Positions 1 to 8,002 of a stretch of 39,725 nt of DNA are shown in pieces. Origin of the DNA: Thiobacillus sp. (lineage in GTDB: Bacteria > Pseudomonadota > Gammaproteobacteria > Burkholderiales > Thiobacillaceae); NCBI GenBank assembly GCA_024709685.1, contig JANJWF010000031.1, forward strand, positions 1 to 39,725, in the 5' to 3' direction. A program made the position numbers and the translations under genes. Below the pieces are notes generated by a model, which made no database searches, had not been told where the DNA came from, and saw nothing but the letters and a program-made list of their open reading frames with translations. Position 1 is the stretch's first letter. The number at the start of each line of letters is the position of its first letter.

Positions 1-55
1 GGACCAGCCCCAGGCCCTGCGGCTCGAAGGAATTCCGTTCAAAATCAATGCGCAT
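1..55 (-). CDS. clpP: ClpP protease proteolytic subunit, N-terminal fragment
   Basis: Only the first 18 codons lie in the window; the gene continues past position 1. The translated start contains FEPQGLGLV, which matches the conserved N-terminal segment of ClpP, the serine peptidase that works with ClpX or ClpA in the cytoplasm. The ATG (55-53) shares its A with the TGA that ends the original trigger factor frame (57-55), so the two genes were built for translational coupling. tig followed by clpP is the common proteobacterial order. Identity rests on a short segment plus context. Confidence 0.8.
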   Translation of the reverse strand, partial: MRIDFERNSFEPQGLGLV

Positions 56-216
56 CAGGCACGTCCCATCAGTTCATCAAAGGAGGTTGTCACGTCTTCC
101 ACTTGGGCCTGACCTGCAACCCATGCTACCACATTCTCTTCCAGCGCCAGGGACTCGATCTCCTGCATCCGCTCGGGACTCTGGTAGTACCACTGCACCA
201 CCTGCTCCGGCTCCTA
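55..216 (-). pseudogene. tig: Untranslated C-terminal remnant of trigger factor after an in-frame TAG
   Basis: Codon 380 of tig is TAG (216-214). The same frame then stays open for 52 more codons and ends at TGA 57-55, exactly at the clpP start. The residues after the stop (EPEQVVQWYY, then SFDELMG near the end) match the conserved C-terminal end of trigger factor. The remnant therefore belongs to the gene and has not decayed. Reading through would give 432 residues, the normal family length. TAG differs by one base from GAG (Glu), the residue expected here. Confidence 0.85.
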
Positions 217-1353
217 GTAGCTCTGTGCCTGCTCGGCGATTAGGGCACGAATCTGCTCGGGTTGCGCGGTGAGCTTATTCGCCTGCACGATCTCGGCCAG
301 AATCAGGCCCAGTCGGACGCGACGCTCGGCCTGCCCGGTAAACATATCGGCAGAAAGCTTCATGGTCTGAACCCCGCGCGCCTGCATGTCCGCTTCGGTC
401 ATTTTCGTCAGGCGCTCGGTTTCCATCGCGACCAGGCTTCGCGGCAGGTCCAGCGTACTCTTCTGCAGCAGCAGCTCCATCGCCTGATCCTTCAGTTTCG
501 CCTGCACGCGGCGTTTGACTTCGCGCTCAAGGTTGGACTTCACTTCCGCCTTGAGCTTCTCCACGTCTCCGTCTTCGACACCAAGCGCCCTGGCAAATTC
601 GGCATCCACCGGCGGAAGTACGGGGGCCTCGACATCCTTGACCTGCACCTCGAAGTGGGCGGCCTTGCCGGCGAGTTCCCTGGCAGCGTAGTCGGCCGGG
701 AAGGTCAGATCGAACCCTTTGCTGTCACCCGCCTTGAGACCGACCAGGCTCTGCTCGAAGTCCTTGAGCAGGCGGCCTTCTCCGATCACCGCAGCGAAAT
801 CCTCACCCTTGCCGCCTTCGAATGCGGCGCCGTCGACCGTGCCCTGATAGTCGAACTTGACCAGATCGCCTTCGGCTGCGGCCCGCTCCGCGGACGCAAA
901 GCTGCGGCGCTGCTTCTGCAGCACTTCCAGCGTCTTCGCCACGTCGGCATCACCTAACTCGACGATGGGGCGACTGATCTTGCCAACGGACAGGTCGTCA
1001 ATCTTGACTTCAGGATAGACCTCGAAGCTCGCGCTGAAGGTCATTTCCGCTGCGCTGGCCTGCCCCTCCTTCGGCTCGAAGCGTGGATAGCCCGCGATCT
1101 TCAACTGATGTGTCTGCACGGCCTCGCCAAACCGGCTCTGCAGCGTTTCACCCAGCACTTCCTGGCGCACCCCGGCACCATGCTGGCGCGCGACAGCGGA
1201 GAGCGGCGCCTTGCCGGGACGGAAACCATCCATCTTGACGTTGCGCGCCAGGCGCTTGAGGCGGCCCTGCACTTCGGTTTCCAACTGGTCCATGGGCACG
1301 CTGATGTCCAGGCGGCGGACCAGTCCTTCGAGAACTTCAAGATTTGCTTGCAT
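214..1353 (-). CDS. tig: Trigger factor, shortened by an internal amber codon
   Basis: Ribosome-associated chaperone and peptidyl-prolyl isomerase acting on nascent chains. The ribosome-docking signature GFRPGKAP is at residues 43-50, the FKBP-type PPIase domain follows at about 150-245, and the helical C-terminal chaperone domain comes last. The start ATG at 1353 has AGGAAG seven bases upstream; a longer upstream frame would run into tRNA-Leu. Translation stops at a TAG after 379 residues, about 50 short of the usual 430 or so, removing the end of the C-terminal domain. The ribosome-binding and PPIase parts are intact, so a partly active product is possible. A sequencing error or strain-specific mutation is the main alternative to a fixed truncation. 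Confidence 0.9.
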   Translation of the reverse strand: MQANLEVLEGLVRRLDISVPMDQLETEVQGRLKRLARNVKMDGFRPGKAPLSAVARQHGAGVRQEVLGETLQSRFGEAVQTHQLKIAGYPRFEPKEGQASAAEMTFSASFEVYPEVKIDDLSVGKISRPIVELGDADVAKTLEVLQKQRRSFASAERAAAEGDLVKFDYQGTVDGAAFEGGKGEDFAAVIGEGRLLKDFEQSLVGLKAGDSKGFDLTFPADYAARELAGKAAHFEVQVKDVEAPVLPPVDAEFARALGVEDGDVEKLKAEVKSNLEREVKRRVQAKLKDQAMELLLQKSTLDLPRSLVAMETERLTKMTEADMQARGVQTMKLSADMFTGQAERRVRLGLILAEIVQANKLTAQPEQIRALIAEQAQSY

Positions 1354-1400
1354 CAAAATACTTCCTGGATGAATTGAGGATGGGTGAAGGGCAAAAGCCT

Positions 1401-1486
<86 letters not shown>

Positions 1487-1500
1487 GGCTTGGCCGCAAA

Positions 1501-1530
1501 ACTATCGACCGATAAGTGTAATATAATCAA
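1501..1530 (-). promoter_or_regulatory. Candidate sigma-70 promoter for tRNA-Leu/tig
   Basis: On the minus strand TTGATT (1530-1525) and GATAGT (1506-1501) are separated by 18 bases and sit just ahead of the tRNA 5' end at 1486. On the plus strand the same stretch holds TATAAT (1522-1527), a possible -10 box for hpnC but without a convincing -35. The divergent promoters would overlap. Assigned by eye only. Confidence 0.4.
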
Positions 1531-1602
1531 CGCGATGCTGTCACCAAAGCCTGCCCGGCATCCCGCCTAAGTCATTATTCCCATTCCGTTTTTTTGTTGC
1601 TG

Positions 1603-2409
1603 GTGCCGGTCGATCACTACGAAAACTTCCCTGTCGCGTCCTGGCTGCTGCCCAAACGACTGCGTCGGCCGGTCGAGGCCGTCTACCGGTTTGCCCGCAG
1701 CGCGGACGACATTGCCGACGAGGGCAACGCGTCGCCAGCCGAACGGCTGGCCCGACTGACGACCTACCAGACAGAACTGGACCGCATCGAACGCGGAGAG
1801 ACGCCGACCGATCCGGTGTTCGGTCCGCTGGCTGCGGAAATTCGTGCACAGGCCATCCCGCTTGCGCCGTTTCGCGACCTGCTGTCTGCCTTCGCGCAGG
1901 ATGTGGAAAAAAAGCGCTACGCCAACTTCGGCGAAGTCATGGACTACTGCCGCCGCTCGGCCAACCCGGTGGGGCACCTGATGCTGCATCTGTACGGCGA
2001 CCACGACCCGCGCCACCTGGCCTATTCCGACGCCATCTGCAGCAGCCTGCAACTGATCAATTTCCTGCAGGATATCGCGGTCGATTACGGGAAGGACCGC
2101 ATCTACCTGCCGCAGGACGAACTGGCGGCACACCGCGTCAGCGAAGCACAGATCGCACACGGTGACACGCGCGGCCTGTGGCACATGATGATGCACAAGC
2201 AGATCGAACGCACACGCAAATTGCTGCAGGCCGGTGCGCCACTCGGCCGGGCGCTCACGGGCCGTATCGGCCTGGAGCTGCGCATCACCATCCTCGGCGG
2301 CGAAGCCATCCTGCGCAAGCTGCACGCCGACCCCGGCTGCGTATTCCACGACCGTCCGGTGCTGACCAAGAAGGACTGGATCATCATGCTCGGACGCGCA
2401 CTCCACTGA
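1603..2409 (+). CDS. hpnC: Squalene synthase subunit HpnC (hydroxysqualene synthase)
   Basis: Trans-isoprenyl diphosphate synthase family. In the HpnCDE route HpnC converts presqualene diphosphate to hydroxysqualene. Two aspartate-rich motifs are visible: DDIAD near residue 37 and DIAVDYGKDRIYLPQDE in the second half. The protein is about 268 residues, normal for the family. I chose GTG 1603 (MPVDHYENFPVAS) because homologues begin near VDHYENFP; TTG at 1594 or 1597 is also open, and no clear ribosome binding site decides. hpnD starts one base after the stop codon. HpnC and HpnD are close paralogues; the call follows gene order and the VDHYENFPVAS start. Confidence 0.9.
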   Translation: MPVDHYENFPVASWLLPKRLRRPVEAVYRFARSADDIADEGNASPAERLARLTTYQTELDRIERGETPTDPVFGPLAAEIRAQAIPLAPFRDLLSAFAQDVEKKRYANFGEVMDYCRRSANPVGHLMLHLYGDHDPRHLAYSDAICSSLQLINFLQDIAVDYGKDRIYLPQDELAAHRVSEAQIAHGDTRGLWHMMMHKQIERTRKLLQAGAPLGRALTGRIGLELRITILGGEAILRKLHADPGCVFHDRPVLTKKDWIIMLGRALH

Positions 2410-2410
2410 T

Positions 2411-3256
2411 ATGGATGATCACCAGTACTGCCAGGAACGCGCCGCCGCCAGCGGTTCCAGCTTCTATTACAGCTTCGTCTTCCTGCCGCAGGACACGCGG
2501 CGCGCGATCACGGCCTTCTATGCGCTGTGCCGCGAACTCGATGACGTGGTGGACGAATGCCACGAGCGGCAGGTGGCCGTGGCCAAGCTCGACTGGTGGC
2601 GCGAGGAAATCGCGCGTTTCGCGGCAGGCGCGCCGGAACATCCGGCAACCAGCGCGCTGTATGACACCCCGCTGGGCCGCAACACGGCTCCTGCCCTGTT
2701 GCTGGAAATCGTAGACGGCATGGCGATGGATCTTGACCATCTGCGCTACCCCAATTTCAAGTCGCTCAACCTGTACTGTTACCGCGTGGCCGGCGTGGTG
2801 GGGGAAGCGGCGGCGGCAATGTTCGGCGGGACGCGCAGCGAACACGACCGCGAAATCCGCCGCTACGCGCACGAACTCGGGCTCGCCTTCCAGCTCACCA
2901 ACATCATCCGTGACGTCGGCGAAGACGCGCGGCGCGGCAGGATCTACCTGCCGCAGGACGAGCTGGCGCGTTTTGGCGTCGCCGAGGCCGACATCCTGAA
3001 CGGCATCGATACGCCCGAATTCCAGGCGCTGATGCAGTTCCAGTTCCAACGCGCCAACGCCTGCTACGACCGCGCCCTCACCGCCCTGCCTGTTGCTGCG
3101 CGCCGCATGCAGCGCCCCGGACTGGTGATGGCGGCAATCTACCGCACCCTGCTGGACGAGATCCGGCACGCCGGTTTTCCCGTGCTGCGCGCACGGGTGT
3201 CGCTCACCCCCCTGCGCAAGCTGTGGCTGGCTGGCAGGACCTGGCTGTTTCCATGA
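2411..3256 (+). CDS. hpnD: Presqualene diphosphate synthase HpnD
   Basis: Condenses two farnesyl diphosphates to presqualene diphosphate, the first step of the bacterial HpnDCE squalene route. Length 281 residues. The first aspartate motif is LDDVVDE (about residue 38) and the second is DVGEDARRGRIYLPQDE (about 170), both with intact Mg-binding acids. The N-terminal SSFYYSFVFLP is typical of phytoene/squalene synthases. Its TGA overlaps the hpnE ATG (ATGA at 3253-3256), so translation is probably coupled. No hopene cyclase is present in this window, so the final product (hopanoid or other) cannot be read from here. Confidence 0.92.
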   Translation: MDDHQYCQERAAASGSSFYYSFVFLPQDTRRAITAFYALCRELDDVVDECHERQVAVAKLDWWREEIARFAAGAPEHPATSALYDTPLGRNTAPALLLEIVDGMAMDLDHLRYPNFKSLNLYCYRVAGVVGEAAAAMFGGTRSEHDREIRRYAHELGLAFQLTNIIRDVGEDARRGRIYLPQDELARFGVAEADILNGIDTPEFQALMQFQFQRANACYDRALTALPVAARRMQRPGLVMAAIYRTLLDEIRHAGFPVLRARVSLTPLRKLWLAGRTWLFP

Positions 3257-4524
3257 AACCTGCGGTTGCCGTAATCGGCGGCGGCTGGGCCGGCTGCACC
3301 GCCGCGCTGACAGTGGCCGAAGCGGGCGTGGCCGTCACCCTGTATGAGGCGAGCCGCACACTGGGCGGCAGGGCGCGCTCGGTCGAACTCGAGGGCAGGT
3401 CACTCGACAACGGCCAGCATATTCTGCTTGGTGCGTATGAACAGACGCTGCAGCTGATCGAGCGCCTGCATCCCGCCACGACGCAGCACGGCCTGTGGCG
3501 GCTGCCGCTCACGCTCAAGCAGCCGCCGGATTTCAGTTTCGCCTGCCCGCCCCTGCCCGCACCGCTGCACCTGCTTGCAGGACTGCTCACTGCCCGCGGG
3601 CTGAACTGGGGGGAAAAGCTGGCCGCCGCACGCTGGGCGCATGCCCTGCTGAACAAGACAGACAGCCTGGATCACCTGAGCGTCAGCCAGCTCACCCGCA
3701 GCCAGCCCGAAAAGCTGTGCCGCCTGTTGTGGCACCCGCTGTGCGTGTCCGCTCTCAACACACCGCCGCAGACGGCCAGCGCCCGGGTCTTCCGCGACGT
3801 GGTTTGCGCCGCCTTCGGCGGACGCAGGCACCACAGCGACCTGTTGCTGCCGCGCCGCGATCTCACGGCACTGCTTCCCGCGCCTGCCGCCGCGCGCCTG
3901 GTCGAACTGGGCGGCGAAGTCCGCATGGCCTGCCGGGTGACCGCACTCGATGCCGCAGCGGATGGGATCACGCTCACCACGCACGACGGTTCGGCCGTCT
4001 ACAGCCACATCGTCGTCGCCGTCGCGCCGCAGCATCTGGCTGCCCTGGCGGCACCGGTCGCCGCGCTCCAGTCGCTGGCAGGCGAGGTGGGCGCCTACCG
4101 CTATCAACCGATTGCGACCGGCTACGTGCAATACGACCCGGCCTTCCGGTTGGCCGCCCCCTTGTTCGCGCTCGCTGGCGGTCCAGCGCAGTTCGTGTTC
4201 GATCGCGGCCAGAGCCACGGCCAGGCGGGCTTGCTGGCGTTTGTCGCAAGCGCCGCAGCGAACCTGTCTGCAGACTGGCTGGATGAAGCCGAGATTCAAC
4301 TACAGCGGTTTGCCGAGCCCGGACCCGCGCGCTGGCGCAGACGCATCATCGAAAAGAACGCGACCTACGCCTGCGTACCCGGCCTGGCACGCCCGGCCGT
4401 ATGCACCGCACACCCACGTATTTTTCTGGCTGGCGACTACACGGCCGGCCCCTATCCCGCCACGCTCGAAAGCGCCACGCAGAGCGGGGTACAATCAGCC
4501 GGCGCACTCCTTGAAAAGCTATGA
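3253..4524 (+). CDS. hpnE: Hydroxysqualene dehydroxylase HpnE
   Basis: FAD-dependent amine oxidase-like enzyme that reduces hydroxysqualene to squalene as the third step of the HpnDCE pathway. The N-terminal dinucleotide fold is plain: VIGGGWAGCTAA, then an acidic end of strand 2 (YEAS) and LGGRARS. The C-terminal FAD-contacting segment reads GDYTAGPYPATLESA. The protein is 423 residues from ATG 3253, which overlaps the hpnD stop; a longer frame from 3223 lies inside hpnD and was rejected. The following SDR gene overlaps by four bases. Confidence 0.9.
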   Translation: MKPAVAVIGGGWAGCTAALTVAEAGVAVTLYEASRTLGGRARSVELEGRSLDNGQHILLGAYEQTLQLIERLHPATTQHGLWRLPLTLKQPPDFSFACPPLPAPLHLLAGLLTARGLNWGEKLAAARWAHALLNKTDSLDHLSVSQLTRSQPEKLCRLLWHPLCVSALNTPPQTASARVFRDVVCAAFGGRRHHSDLLLPRRDLTALLPAPAAARLVELGGEVRMACRVTALDAAADGITLTTHDGSAVYSHIVVAVAPQHLAALAAPVAALQSLAGEVGAYRYQPIATGYVQYDPAFRLAAPLFALAGGPAQFVFDRGQSHGQAGLLAFVASAAANLSADWLDEAEIQLQRFAEPGPARWRRRIIEKNATYACVPGLARPAVCTAHPRIFLAGDYTAGPYPATLESATQSGVQSAGALLEKL

Positions 4525-5264
4525 AAAACTACCTTCCTCCGCACGACCTGCTCGCAAACCGCGTCATTCTCGTCACCGGCGCCAGTTCCGGCCTCGGGCG
4601 CGCAGCCAGCCTTGCGTTTGCGCGGCATGGCGCCACCGTTGCACTGTTGGCGCGCAACGAAGCCAAACTGGAGGCGGTGTACGATGAAATCGTCGCGGCC
4701 GGCTACCCCGAGCCCGCCATGTTTCCGTTCGATCTGGCCGCCGCCGACGGGCGCGGCCTGGAAACACTCGCCGGCACCATCGCGCACCACCTGAAGCGGC
4801 TCGACGGCGTGCTGCACAGCGCGCACCAGTTCTACGCCCTCACCCCGCTGGAACTGGAAAACCTGGAGCAATGGCAGACCCTGATGCGGGTCAATCTCAT
4901 CGCGCCTTTTGCGCTCACCCGTGCGTGCCTGCCGCTGCTCAGACGGGCGCCGGATGCTTCGGTGGTTTTCACCGGCGAGACCCACGGGCACCGGCCCAGC
5001 GCGTATTGGGGCGGCTATGCCGTGGCGAAATCCGGCCTGGAAACCCTCACCCGCATCTGGGCCGACGAACTCAGCGCGGAGGAGAACCTGCGCATCAACA
5101 CCCTGATTCCCGGGCAGGTGGCGACCACCCTGCGCTCGCGCACCCATCCCGGGCTTTCGCCTGAGGCCATTCCCAGCGCCGACGCTCTGATGCCCTGTTA
5201 TCTGTATCTGATGGGTGCTGACAGCCGTGCGGTACGTGGCCAGATCGTGGAATGCCAGACCTGA
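4521..5264 (+). CDS. Short-chain dehydrogenase/reductase, YciK-like, in the hpn operon
   Basis: Classical SDR of 247 residues with cofactor motif TGASSGLG (19-26) and catalytic YxxxK (Tyr166, Lys170). The general layout, especially WGGYAVAK, resembles YciK-type oxidoreductases. The substrate is unknown. The position normally holding the catalytic serine, three residues before a conserved Gly, appears to be Glu153, flanked by Thr151 and Thr154, so activity may be altered. The gene overlaps hpnE by ATGA and is surely co-transcribed with it, which suggests a role in isoprenoid or membrane lipid metabolism, but this is context only. Confidence 0.85.
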   Translation: MKNYLPPHDLLANRVILVTGASSGLGRAASLAFARHGATVALLARNEAKLEAVYDEIVAAGYPEPAMFPFDLAAADGRGLETLAGTIAHHLKRLDGVLHSAHQFYALTPLELENLEQWQTLMRVNLIAPFALTRACLPLLRRAPDASVVFTGETHGHRPSAYWGGYAVAKSGLETLTRIWADELSAEENLRINTLIPGQVATTLRSRTHPGLSPEAIPSADALMPCYLYLMGADSRAVRGQIVECQT

Positions 5265-5277
5265 CGTTCAAGCCGTC

Positions 5278-6513
5278 ATGAGAATCGGCCGCTACGAAAT
5301 CCTCGATGAGATCGGCCGGGGGTCAATGGGCACGGTTTACCAGGCGCGTGACCCGCTGATCGACCGGACGGTTGCCATCAAGACATTCTCCATCGCGCAA
5401 CTGAAACAGGAAGGTGCCGACGTGGAATCGCGCTTCCTGCGCGAGGCGCAGAGCGCCGGACGGCTGTCCCATCCCAACATCGTGACCATCTACGACGTGG
5501 GCGAAGTCGACGGGCTCGCCTACATCGCCATGGAGTATCTTTCCGGCACGACCTTGCGCGATCTCATGGACAAGGGGCCGATGCCGCTCGACCTGGCGCT
5601 CGACACGGCCATCCAGATGGCGGAGGCCTTGGCATTTGCACACGAGCACGGCGTCATCCATCGTGACATCAAGCCCGCCAACGTCATCGTCACCGATCAG
5701 CATGGACGCATCAAACTGACCGATTTCGGCATCGCACATCTCGCCAACAGCGAACACACCCTCGCCGGTCAGATGCTCGGATCGCCCCGCTACATGTCGC
5801 CGGAGCAGGCCATGGGGCGTGAAGTCGACGGGCGCTCGGATATTTTTTCGCTGGGATCGATGCTGTACGAAATCCTTACCGGCCGCTACGCCTTTGATGG
5901 CGACAGCCTGCCGATCATCGTGTATCGGGTGATCAACGATGCGCCGGTATCCGCATCGAGCCTGCGCCCCCAGTTGCCCGCCGGACTCGCTAACCTGCTG
6001 GCGCACATGCTGAGCAAGAATCCGCACGCACGCCCGGATGCCCGCACCCTGGTCAACGCCCTCCATGGGCTTGCCACATCTGCTCAGCCAGCGACACCGC
6101 CCTCCACTCGTATCCCGCGACTGCTACCCACCCTGGCGTTTGGCGCCCCGGTCGGCGTGCTCCTGCTGGTCGGCGTGGGAATCATCGTCATCGAGCACTT
6201 TCTGGATGCGTCTCTGCGCCCGCCACCTGCCCCGACGCAGGTAGAAATCAGGGAACCGCCTGTTGAGGCCACCCCGGAGGTTCCGCCTGCGGCCCAACCG
6301 CCCGTAGCGGAGGCCCCGCCCGCGCCCCCACCCAGTGAACCGGATCCCTACCTCGTCGGCCTCGACAAGAAACGAACGGAACTCCGCCTCCGGCGCACCG
6401 AACTGCTGCTGGAATACACCGACCGCCATCCCGATGTCATGCAGATCGATCGGCAACTGGATCAACTGCGCATCGAGCGCCGCAATTATCTGCGGCAGAA
6501 ACAGGAAAACTAG
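5278..6513 (+). CDS. Membrane-anchored Hanks-type Ser/Thr protein kinase
   Basis: 411 residues. Kinase domain about 6-265: glycine loop GRGSMGTV (13-20), VAIK with Lys35, helix C Glu56, HRD (128-130) followed by IKPAN, DFG (149-151) and MSPEQ in the APE position, so all catalytic residues are present. One membrane segment follows at about 287-308, then a Pro/Ala-rich linker (315-355) and a charged helical tail (360-411) that would be periplasmic. The tail has YTDRHPDV followed by a heptad-like stretch, reminiscent of GumC/Wzc-type coiled coils. No PASTA repeats. The start ATG 5278 is 13 bases after the SDR stop; the alternative at 5215 overlaps the SDR gene. Confidence 0.9.
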   Translation: MRIGRYEILDEIGRGSMGTVYQARDPLIDRTVAIKTFSIAQLKQEGADVESRFLREAQSAGRLSHPNIVTIYDVGEVDGLAYIAMEYLSGTTLRDLMDKGPMPLDLALDTAIQMAEALAFAHEHGVIHRDIKPANVIVTDQHGRIKLTDFGIAHLANSEHTLAGQMLGSPRYMSPEQAMGREVDGRSDIFSLGSMLYEILTGRYAFDGDSLPIIVYRVINDAPVSASSLRPQLPAGLANLLAHMLSKNPHARPDARTLVNALHGLATSAQPATPPSTRIPRLLPTLAFGAPVGVLLLVGVGIIVIEHFLDASLRPPPAPTQVEIREPPVEATPEVPPAAQPPVAEAPPAPPPSEPDPYLVGLDKKRTELRLRRTELLLEYTDRHPDVMQIDRQLDQLRIERRNYLRQKQEN

Positions 6514-6619
6514 GCGCGCACGGCTACCAGTTGGTCTCGCGTTCGGCAGTTGCCAACATCATCCGGCCTTGAGTTGAATGCTGGATGAAACAGCAAGCGG
6601 CGTTCCATCCGCTCAAACA

Positions 6620-6636
6620 CTTGATTTCAAATCAAG
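6620..6636. repeat. 17-bp perfect palindrome between convergent genes
   Basis: CTTGATTT, a central C, then AAATCAAG, an 8+8 inverted repeat. It resembles an FNR/CRP-type half-site pair (TTGAT...ATCAA), but the gap is five bases rather than four. It lies between the converging kinase and tatC genes, where no promoter is expected. It could equally be part of a transcript end structure. Confidence 0.5.
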
Positions 6637-6678
6637 GATCTTCCGGCAGGCCGGCCGCTCGGCACCCCATCAGTGGAT

Positions 6679-6699
6679 GACGGCGCATCGCGCACCGTC
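6679..6699 (-). terminator. Possible terminator hairpin after tatC
   Basis: Eight bases beyond the tatC stop the minus strand reads GACGG, a short bulge, CGC, GAT, GCG and CCGTC, giving a GC-rich stem. No T-run follows, so intrinsic termination is doubtful. It would mark the end of the his-tat operon. Confidence 0.35.
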
Positions 6700-6707
6700 A
6701 GGGTGCT

Positions 6708-7529
6708 TCACTTGGGGTCGTGCGGAGATTCGGCGTGGCCTGACTCGATGCGGTCGAGTTCGGCATCCATCTCGGACTCGGACATGGGTGTGTAATCCGT
6801 CTCGCTTTCCGGCTTGGGTCGCGTGATCATCGCCGCCACCAGGATGCCCGCTTCGTACAGCACCCACAGCGGCATTGCCAGCATGAACTGCGAAATCACA
6901 TCGGGCGGGGTGAAAATTGCGCCCACGACGAACGCCCCGACGATGACATAAGGCCGGATCTCGCGCAGCTTGGCCACCGACACCATGCCCATCTTGACCA
7001 GCAGCACCACCGCGACCGGCACCTCGAAGGTGACGCCAAAGGCCAGGAACAGGGTCATCACGAAGTCGAGGTACTTGCCGATGTCAGTCATCACCGCTAC
7101 GCCTTCCGGCGCCACGCCGACGATGAAACCGAAGACGATCGGGAACACCAGGAAGTAGGCGAACGCCATGCCCAGTATGAACAGGATGACACTGGCGATC
7201 ACCAGCGGCACCCCGATACGCTTTTCGTGCTGGTACAGCCCCGGTGCGACGAAGGCCCATGCCTGATAGAACACCCACGGCAAGGCGAGCAGAAAAGCCG
7301 CCATCAGGGTGACCTTCACCGGCACGAAAAACGGCGTGGTCACCTCGGTGGCGATCATCTGGCCGCCTTTGGGCAGCGCTGCAAGCAAGGGCTTGGCGAG
7401 CAGTGCGTAGAGGTCCTGCGCCCACGGAAACAGGCAGATGAAGATGATCACGACCGCCACCACCGCGCGCAGCAGGCGATCGCGCATTTCAATGAGGTGC
7501 GAAATGAATGTGGCTTCGGCGTCGTTCAT
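6708..7529 (-). CDS. tatC: Sec-independent protein translocase TatC
   Basis: Polytopic inner-membrane receptor of the twin-arginine translocase, which binds RR signal peptides together with TatB. 273 residues with about six hydrophobic segments. The conserved N-terminal signature FISHLIEMRDR includes the glutamate implicated in signal-peptide recognition, and VPVAVVLLVKMG and VIVGAFVVGAIFTPPD match later conserved loops. The C-terminal tail is acidic and Ser-rich. The start overlaps the tatB stop by four bases (ATGA). It is the last gene of the his-HIT-tat run, facing the kinase gene. Confidence 0.96.
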   Translation of the reverse strand: MNDAEATFISHLIEMRDRLLRAVVAVVIIFICLFPWAQDLYALLAKPLLAALPKGGQMIATEVTTPFFVPVKVTLMAAFLLALPWVFYQAWAFVAPGLYQHEKRIGVPLVIASVILFILGMAFAYFLVFPIVFGFIVGVAPEGVAVMTDIGKYLDFVMTLFLAFGVTFEVPVAVVLLVKMGMVSVAKLREIRPYVIVGAFVVGAIFTPPDVISQFMLAMPLWVLYEAGILVAAMITRPKPESETDYTPMSESEMDAELDRIESGHAESPHDPK

Positions 7530-7999
7530 GCCGGCTTGTCAGCGTTTTCGCTACGCGCGGGTTCCACCGCGGCCGGTGTGACGGCGGGGTTCTGGTCCGG
7601 TTCTTCGAGTGGCAGGCTTTGCTGCGGGGTCTCGGAGGCCTCGATCTGCGTCATGGCCGGTTCCGTGACCGGGCGCTCGCCCTCGGTCGCCCCCATCGCC
7701 TCCACCGCCTTGCTGACGTTGCTGGCTTCGTTGCGCAAATAGTCATCCACCACGGTGGCCTGCTGCTCGACGTCCGACGCCACCGACTCGACCGATTCCT
7801 TGAAGCTCTGCCCAACCTTCCGCATCTCGTCCAGCTGGATTTCGCGGCTGATGTCCGACTTTACCGAGGACACATAACGCTGCATGCGGCCGTACAGATG
7901 CCCGGCCGTGCGCGCCACCTTGGGCAGACGCTCGGGGCCGATGACGATCAGCGCCACCACGCCGATGACCAGAAGTTCAGTGAAACCGATGTCGAACAT
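7526..7999 (-). CDS. tatB: Sec-independent protein translocase TatB
   Basis: 157 residues. The N-terminal membrane helix has MFDIGFTELLVIGVVALIVIGP-type sequence with the conserved Glu8 and a hinge GPERLP. An amphipathic helix follows (VARTAGHLYGRMQRYV), then a long charged and Pro-rich tail. The length and the GPERLP hinge distinguish it from TatA. It pairs with TatC as the signal-peptide receptor. It is separated from tatA by a 105-bp spacer holding a CTAG-rich inverted repeat, unusual for these normally adjacent genes. Confidence 0.95.
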   Translation of the reverse strand: MFDIGFTELLVIGVVALIVIGPERLPKVARTAGHLYGRMQRYVSSVKSDISREIQLDEMRKVGQSFKESVESVASDVEQQATVVDDYLRNEASNVSKAVEAMGATEGERPVTEPAMTQIEASETPQQSLPLEEPDQNPAVTPAAVEPARSENADKPA

Positions 8000-8002
8000 T
8001 TG

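Noticed and set aside
214-216. Genome-wide recoding of TAG as an amino acid
   Set aside because: Several neighbouring genes end normally at TAG, and no pyrrolysine or suppressor machinery is visible, so TAG is read as stop here.
262-957. Long plus-strand frame opposite tig
   Set aside because: High-GC shadow of trigger factor. It has no family-like sequence, and the minus frame is clearly the gene.
1534-1569. 12-codon frame starting ATG before hpnC
   Set aside because: Short, no ribosome binding site and no recognisable leader peptide character; likely chance.
3253-6513. Biosynthetic gene cluster or genomic island around the hpn genes
   Set aside because: Genes overlap in the style of a native operon, and composition and codon use look like the flanking core genes. 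No mobility genes are present.
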